A program made the translations under genes and the position numbers. Below the pieces are notes generated by a model. It saw nothing but the letters and a program-made list of their open reading frames with translations, was not told the DNA's origin and made no database searches. From contig CM045732.1 of the NCBI GenBank assembly GCA_024760905.1, positions 56,900,996-56,964,995 on the forward strand: a DNA stretch of 64,000 nucleotides, in the 5' to 3' direction. Within the stretch, counting starts at the first letter, position 1, and each line of letters opens with the position of its first letter. Shown piece after piece: positions 58,368-64,000 of this stretch. The DNA is from Plotosus lineatus (taxonomy: Eukaryota; Chordata; Actinopteri; Siluriformes; Plotosidae).

Positions 58368-59584
58368 AGTTATTTAGATGCTGCAAATGATTTTTCTTCA
58401 GTGACTCATTACTTACACCTGTATAAATCTGTCTTAGAGAAAAATCCGGTACTCTGCACTCCTTTCTACAGTCCACGCAACATAAATCTACATACTTGGC
58501 TGAGTAAAACAAAGCACCTAGTAGATGCCATAGACTAATTCCTGATGAATATACCAGCCAGCAATGAGGAAACCCCCGCCCAACATGTGAATGTGAATAA
58601 ACTGGAGTCATCTGAGTTCTGGCTGGGAGTTATGTTGGATTTGTGATTTCACAGGCTGAGTCTCATGAGAGAAAAGTGAAGCATCGGACCTCTGAACTTC
58701 GGCTATATTCAGATTGATTTTCTTGCAGACTGTTGTTCAGTAAAGGCCATCTTGGGCCAAAGAAACATCAGTTCACTGCATCACTATCTATTGCTTCCTT
58801 TTCATGCTAGTAAATCCAGTTTCACAGCAAAGTTCAACTCACACTGTGCAGTATGCAAAATTGACTGTTCGATTTCCGAGGTGGCTGATAATGTACATTT
58901 GCAGTTTTCAGTTATATTCAAATACATTACCTTGAACAAAGTGACATTAGTCTGCGATGTAATTCAAACAAGACAAACTCATTTCACCGACTACAAATGA
59001 AATGAAAACCAAAGAAGCTAAAACATCATGTGCATAAAAACACTTTGACAAGCTGCTTGCAATTCAGAAGGCCTGCAGTATTGCTCATATGCAGCAAATT
59101 ACATGTGACAGCTTTACAACTCTCATGGCTCCAAGCAAAAAGAGAAATGTTTTACATTATTTTTAAAATGGTACCGCTGAGACCATGGCTGCACCTGACA
59201 TAGGCAGGATGACAGCTCTTTTTGGCTGTAAAAAAATACACCAGCATTTTAATTTAATCTTTATTCACAGAATGTATAGTGTACGGGAGATTACCATAAA
59301 CAATACATTCCCAGTAGAACATCTATCCTTTGACTTGATACTTCCATACAGACAAAGCTTAATGACTGTTGTGGCAAAAAAAAAAAAAAAAAATCATTTC
59401 TAAATGTGTAATGAGACATATAAAAGACAAATTCAAAGCAATAATCATATAACTATAATCTAATAGAATAATTCGGTGTCAATCACTTCCTTTTTGCACC
59501 CGTGATACGCTTGGCGAATTCGTTGTTTCTGTTGCAGTGTATGTTTCTGTAGCAAGTTCCCTGCTGAATCCGTTTTCTAGAACA
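58363..59584. other. KLHL29 upstream intron, no recognised feature
   Basis: Single-copy-looking sequence with a poly-A run at 59377. Confidence 0.5.
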
Positions 59585-59785
59585 AACATCCATTCACATC
59601 CAGAGAATTTAGGATATCCTAAAGGCCTAATGGACATGTCTTTGGAGAATGGGAGGAAACCATAGCACCCAGAGGAAACCAAGCAAACACATTTCTCCAC
59701 ACAGAAATATCCTAGCTAGCTACAAGGTTTGAACCCATGACCTTCTTGCTGTGAAGCAAGACCATCTACCACACCACCATTTTTG
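59585..59785 (-). mobile_element. L2 LINE 3' fragment
   Basis: GGACATGTCTTTGGAGAATG, GAGGAAACCATAGCACCCAG, GACCTTCTTGCTGTGAAGCA. Confidence 0.65.
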
Positions 59786-60780
59786 AATTTAGGGGTGCAA
59801 ACATGCATCATGACATGGTGTATTCTGCAAATGTGGAAACAAGCATTATATTCATTATGCAAGTAATGCAAGGGCACCAAATAAACACCTGATATCCCAA
59901 TTGGAGAATCTCATAGAGTTCAAGTGTATTGAGTATACTGTTTGTGTGATTGTGTTTTTTCTTCGAGAGATGTGAGATCTGCACTTGTAAAGTGTAATAG
60001 CTTGTTAGCTCAGAATTGCAACAAAACACATTATATGTTATACAGTTACACAATTATATATTGTAATATAATGGCAGCGGCTGGCTGTGCATTTAGTATC
60101 TGGGCCTTAAGTGAACTTAATCCACCTCTTAACACCACCACTATCCTGTTGCAATTAAACAAACCATCAATATTGTACAAAAACACAACATAAGGTTTGG
60201 CATTGCAAAGAGAGAAGGATTTCACACATTTCTGCGAGTAACTCTGAGTATCACGGTAATTCCTCTGATGTTTACCAGTGGATACCGGTAAATTTAGAAC
60301 TTGGACAAATGTGACAAGAATAAATTTTACCTCTTTGGCCTATCCTTACAATAAACTTTTAAGAATGCGTGACACCAAGTCAATTTCTCCTCCTCTGTCA
60401 GAAATTGAGGGTGCTAAAAAATTCTAAGATAAATGTATTGTGTGCAGATCACTGGACTATTCAGCTAGTTTTGCTCTTATCAGCCAATCAGAGGACAGAA
60501 AATTGCTGACGTTATTGTAAGTCTGCTAGTTGGCCCTGTGAGGTGAATCTGAAATCTGATTGGTTTAAGAAACCGTACCATTGCTAATATAGTTTAAGTG
60601 ACATCGGCAAGCCATTTTGATTCTGAAGGCCCTGGGCAGATTAGATTGACATAACAGCACATAGATGCTGAAATCTGAGAAAGGATCAAATTTTCCCTTG
60701 GCCCTAGTAGGATTCAAGTAGCCAAGAAAATCTTAATGCTTGTACTGATGTCATCCTGCACTCTATAAAACTGAGACAAA
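59786..60780. other. KLHL29 upstream intron, no recognised feature
   Basis: No coding or repeat family recognised up to the RTE 3' end. Confidence 0.5.
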
Positions 60781-60784
60781 TCTT

Positions 60785-62790
60785 GATCTTCTTCATCTTC
60801 TTCTTTTCCTTTCGGCTTTTCCCTTCAGGGGTCGCCACAGCAAACCATCCGCCTCCATCTCACCCTATCCTCTGGGATCTTCTACTCTTACTCCAACTAC
60901 CTTCATGTCCTCCTTCACCACATCCATAAATCTTCTCTTTGGTCTTCCTCTCGGCCTTCTGCCTGGTAGTTCCAACCTCAGCATCCTACTACCAATATAC
61001 TCACTATCCCTCCTCTGTACATGTCCAAACCATCATCAATCTAGCCTCTCTGACTTTGTCTCCAAAACCTCTAACATATGCTGTCCCTCTGATTTGCTCA
61101 TTCCTGATCCTATCCATCCTCGTTACTCCCAAAGAGAACCTCAACATTTTCATCTCTGCTACCTCCAGCTCTGCCTCCTGTCTTTTCCCCAAGGCCACTG
61201 TTTCTAAACCATACAACATTGCTGGCCTCATTACCGTCTTGTACACTTTTCCTTTCATTCTTGCCGATACCTTCCTATCAGACATCACACCGGATACTTT
61301 TCTCCAACCATTCCAACCTGCCTGCACACGCTTCTTTACCTCTTTTCCATACTCTCCATTGCTCTGGATTGTTGAGCCTAAGTGCTTAAAATCCTCCACC
61401 TTCTTTATCTCTGTTCCCTGTAACCTCACCGTTCCTCTTGGGTCCTTGTCGTTCACACACATGTATTCTGTTTTACTGAGACTAACCTTCATTCCTCTAC
61501 TTTCCAGGGCATACTTCCACCTCTCTAGATTTTCCTGCACTTGTTCTCTGCTCTCACTACAGATCACAATGTCATCTGCAAACATCATAGTCCAAGGAGA
61601 TTCTTGTCTAACCTCGTCTGTCAGCCTGTCCATCACCATAGCAAACAAGAAGGGGCTCAGAACTGACCCTTGATGCAGTCCCACCTCCACCCTGAACTCT
61701 TCTGTCACACCGACAGCACACCTCACCACTGTCTTACATCTCTCATACATGTCCTGCACCACTCTAACATACTTCACTGCCACTCCAGACTTCCTCATGC
61801 AATACCACAGTTCCTCTCTCAGCACCCTGTCATATGCTTTCTCCAGATCCACAAAGGCACAATGAAGCTCCTTATGACCTTCTCTGTACTTCTCTATTAA
61901 CATCCTCAAAGCAAACACTGCATCTGTGGTGCTCTTTCTTGGCATGAAACCAAACTGTTGTTCACAAATGCTGACCTCTGTCCTTAGTCTAGCTTCCAGT
62001 ATTCTTTCCCATAACTTCATCGTATGGCTCATCAACTTTATCCCTCCGTAGTTGCCACAACTCTGCACATCTCCCTTGTTCTTAAAAATGGGCACAAGCA
62101 CACTTCTCCTCCATTCCTTTGGCATCCTCTCACTCTCTAAGACCTTGTTGAATGTTCTTGTCAGAAAATCTACTGCTTCCTCTCCTAGACACTTCCATAC
62201 CTCCACCGGTATGTCATCAGGACTAACTGCCTTTCCACTCTTCATCCTCTTCAATGTCCTCCTCACTTCACCCTTACTAATCTTTGCTACTTCCTGGTCC
62301 TCAACAGTCACCTCTTCTATTCTTTTTTTCTCTCTCATTTTCCTCATTCCTCAGCTCTTCAAAGTACTCTTTCCATCTTCCCAGCACACTTCTGTCATCA
62401 GTCAGCATGTTTTCCACTCTGTGCTTAATCACTCTAACTTGCTTCACGTCCTTCCCATCTCTATTTCTCTGCTGTGCTAACCTGTATAAATCATTTTCTC
62501 CCTCCTTACTGTTTAACCTAGCATACAAGTCATCATATGCCCTCTGTTTGGCCTTTGAAACGGCTACCTTTGCCTTACGCTGTGTCTCCCTGTACTCCTG
62601 TTTACTCTCTTTGGTCCTCTCTATGTCCCATTTCTTCTTAGCTAACCTCTTCTTTTGTACACACTCCTGCACTTCTTCATTCCCCCACCAAGTCTCCTTA
62701 TCTACTGTCCTTCCAGAGGACACGCCAAATACTCTCCTACCTGTCTCCCTGATCACATTTGGAAATGTATCATAGTGATTCATATGCTAT
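60785..62790 (-). pseudogene. RTE-clade LINE, reverse transcriptase and 3' end, 5' truncated
   Basis: About 2 kb. From 62783: a pre-RT region rich in Lys/Arg (ETWWGNEEVQECVQKKRLAK), a frameshift near 62310-62340, then a 447-codon frame (62347-61004) with SGKAVSPDDIPVEVWK, PIFKNKGDVQSCGNYGGI, motif A CAFVDLEKAYDRV, motif B GLHQGSVLSPFLFAMVMDRL, motif C TMMFADDIVICSESREQ and the thumb (SKTEYMCVN, FKHLGSTIQSNGEYGKEVKK). A second frameshift near 61015 separates the C-terminal RRPRGRP-type tail. The 3' UTR (CTGTGGCGACCCCTGAAGGG, then (AAG)n) ends at about 60785. The endonuclease domain is missing by 5' truncation. RTE enzymes prime reverse transcription at the nicked target and can copy RNAs sharing their 3' end, here the RTE-tailed SINEs. 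Frameshifted, so inactive, but well preserved. Confidence 0.92.
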
Positions 62791-63753
62791 GATGACACTG
62801 TCACACAACAATGATGTATCACTTTGTCAAGATGTATTCAATGACCTTTAAAGAACTGCTCAGATGGAGCAAGATCTTTTTTTTTTTTTAACATACTCAT
62901 AAATCGTAACTTACCATAACAAGAAAGGAAACAAGGAAAGATGTGGAAGTATTCATACAAATGGAGGAGGTATTTCTGAACATTGTGCAATATCGACTGA
63001 TAACTTTGTGGCATTTTTAAATATTTTGAACAAAATCAGATTAAATGCAGGATTTCCACATATAAGGTATGGATTTTTAAAGTACATGACAATCTGTAAC
63101 TTTAAAAAAAGTTAAGCTAAAATCGATAATTTTCACCCACTAATGCAGTGATTGGCTATATCTCAAAATACAATCCTGGGCCTTTTGACTGGTTCAGTGT
63201 TGGAGGAGTGTCAGGTCTATCACAGAGGGCAGAGGTGCAGAGAGGAGCGTGAGGGCGAGAGAGTGGCATGGCAGGGGGATTCAGTTTTGCTCCTGATGAG
63301 TTAGAGGAGCGTTGTGCAGTATTCATAGTGTCTAACTGGTTAAAGAACATATTCAGCTCATTGGCTCTTACTTTAAAAAAGTACTAAAATATTCATTTAT
63401 CGAGAATCTGTGATCCAACAAAGGATCCTTGCGTTACCCTTACTTATTGCATAATGAACTGTAGATTCCTGACAACTGAGACCAAAATCTTGGATGACCA
63501 GCTGGGCTTAATCTCACTGTTTACTGCCCAGATTTACTCTAATTCATACTATTGCAACAGTCAGATATTTAAGTCTGAAGAAATTCACAAACACAGTGAA
63601 ACCTAAAATTATTGTTTTTAATTTATACAGAATGGTGTGATTCAATGTTGCACTGATCATATTGGGATATTGTGAATTAGTTTGAAGAGAAATGAAGTGT
63701 TTTGGCTTTTGCTGCAGTGAAAAAAAGTAACTTTTTTACTCTCAATGATTGAG
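62791..63753. other. KLHL29 upstream intron, no recognised feature
   Basis: Unassigned AT-rich sequence between the RTE copy and the last SINE. Confidence 0.5.
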
Positions 63754-64000
63754 AGTAAAGGCAGTGGTGACCTAGTGGTATAGGTGCTGAATATCTGATC
63801 CTAAGGTTGTGGGTTTGAGTTCCACTCTCCACAAGGTTGCCACTGTCCCCCCAGTGCATCGAATTGGGTTATCAAAGGCCGGCCATGTCTTTCACTGTCT
63901 ATGGTGTGAGGCATGTAAAAGAACCATTGCTGACTTTCGACAAGAGTAGGCTGCAAAGCCGTCAGCATGTTGGCGAGCTGTCCAGGGTGTACTCTGCTCT
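63754..64000 (+). mobile_element. tRNA-head SINE, L2-type tail, cut by window end
   Basis: Head GGCAGTGGTGACCTAGTGGT, body, then GGCGAGCTGTCCAGGGTGTA; the tail continues past 64000. It lacks the usual GCCCTGCGATGGCCT just before the tail. Confidence 0.88.

Noticed and set aside
58542..58580. CTGATGA followed by GAAAC, resembling a hammerhead core
   Set aside because: No complementary stem II between the two core parts and no stem I or III pairing.
60905..61900. Plus-strand open frames up to 244 codons
   Set aside because: Antisense shadows of the minus-strand RTE reverse transcriptase.

Overview
This looks like nuclear DNA of a vertebrate, most likely a ray-finned fish. It holds the 3' half of one host gene whose short exons lie in large introns packed with mobile DNA. 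The fish call rests on repeats typical of fish (a Rex3 LINE, an RTE LINE with a CGACCCCTGAAGGG-type 3' end, L2 3' ends, a tRNA-head SINE, Tigger, hAT and Tc1 elements) and on a vertebrate kelch gene with normal GT-AG introns.

Host gene: six minus-strand exons (49955-50153, 40873-41055, 40031-40211, 18464-18657, 7079-7223, 4422-4605) join in frame with matching phases. They encode 361 residues and a stop: the end of the BACK domain, all six kelch repeats and the C-terminus of KLHL29. The BTB-domain exons were not found and probably lie beyond 64000. Two internal exons have long dinucleotide repeats within about 15 nt of a splice site.

Mobile DNA: (a) a SINE family with one tRNA-derived head and body but three different 3' tails, L2-like, RTE-like and one unidentified; two RTE copies in the window (42559-42850 and 60785-62790) carry the matching tail. 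(b) Two Tigger-like families, one still encoding an N-terminal DNA-binding fragment and carrying a 70-bp CCAAT-rich minisatellite. (c) Four hAT-like elements with 8-bp target duplications. (d) A Tc1 fossil and a short TIR element with an intact HTH reading frame. (e) Rex3 and an older LINE fossil. (f) A Penelope-like element remnant at 22114-22980 that keeps the C-terminal coding segment and a 3' hammerhead ribozyme motif with every core nucleotide in place. (g) An unclassified insertion in an (AT)n tract (about 23130-24770) with a possible two-exon 55-codon gene and a divergent short exon.

Layout: 1-4421 downstream flank and 3' region of the gene with two Tigger-type elements; 4422-7223 last two exons around a nested Tigger; 7224-18463 intron with SINEs, hAT, Tigger and Rex3; 18464-40030 intron with Penelope, the AT-tract insertion, Tigger MITEs, hAT and Tc1; 40031-41055 two exons; 41056-49954 intron with nested Tigger/SINE, hAT and TIR elements; 49955-50153 exon; 50154-64000 upstream intron with LINE fossils, SINEs and a 2-kb RTE copy. 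Apart from KLHL29, nothing here looks like a functional host gene.
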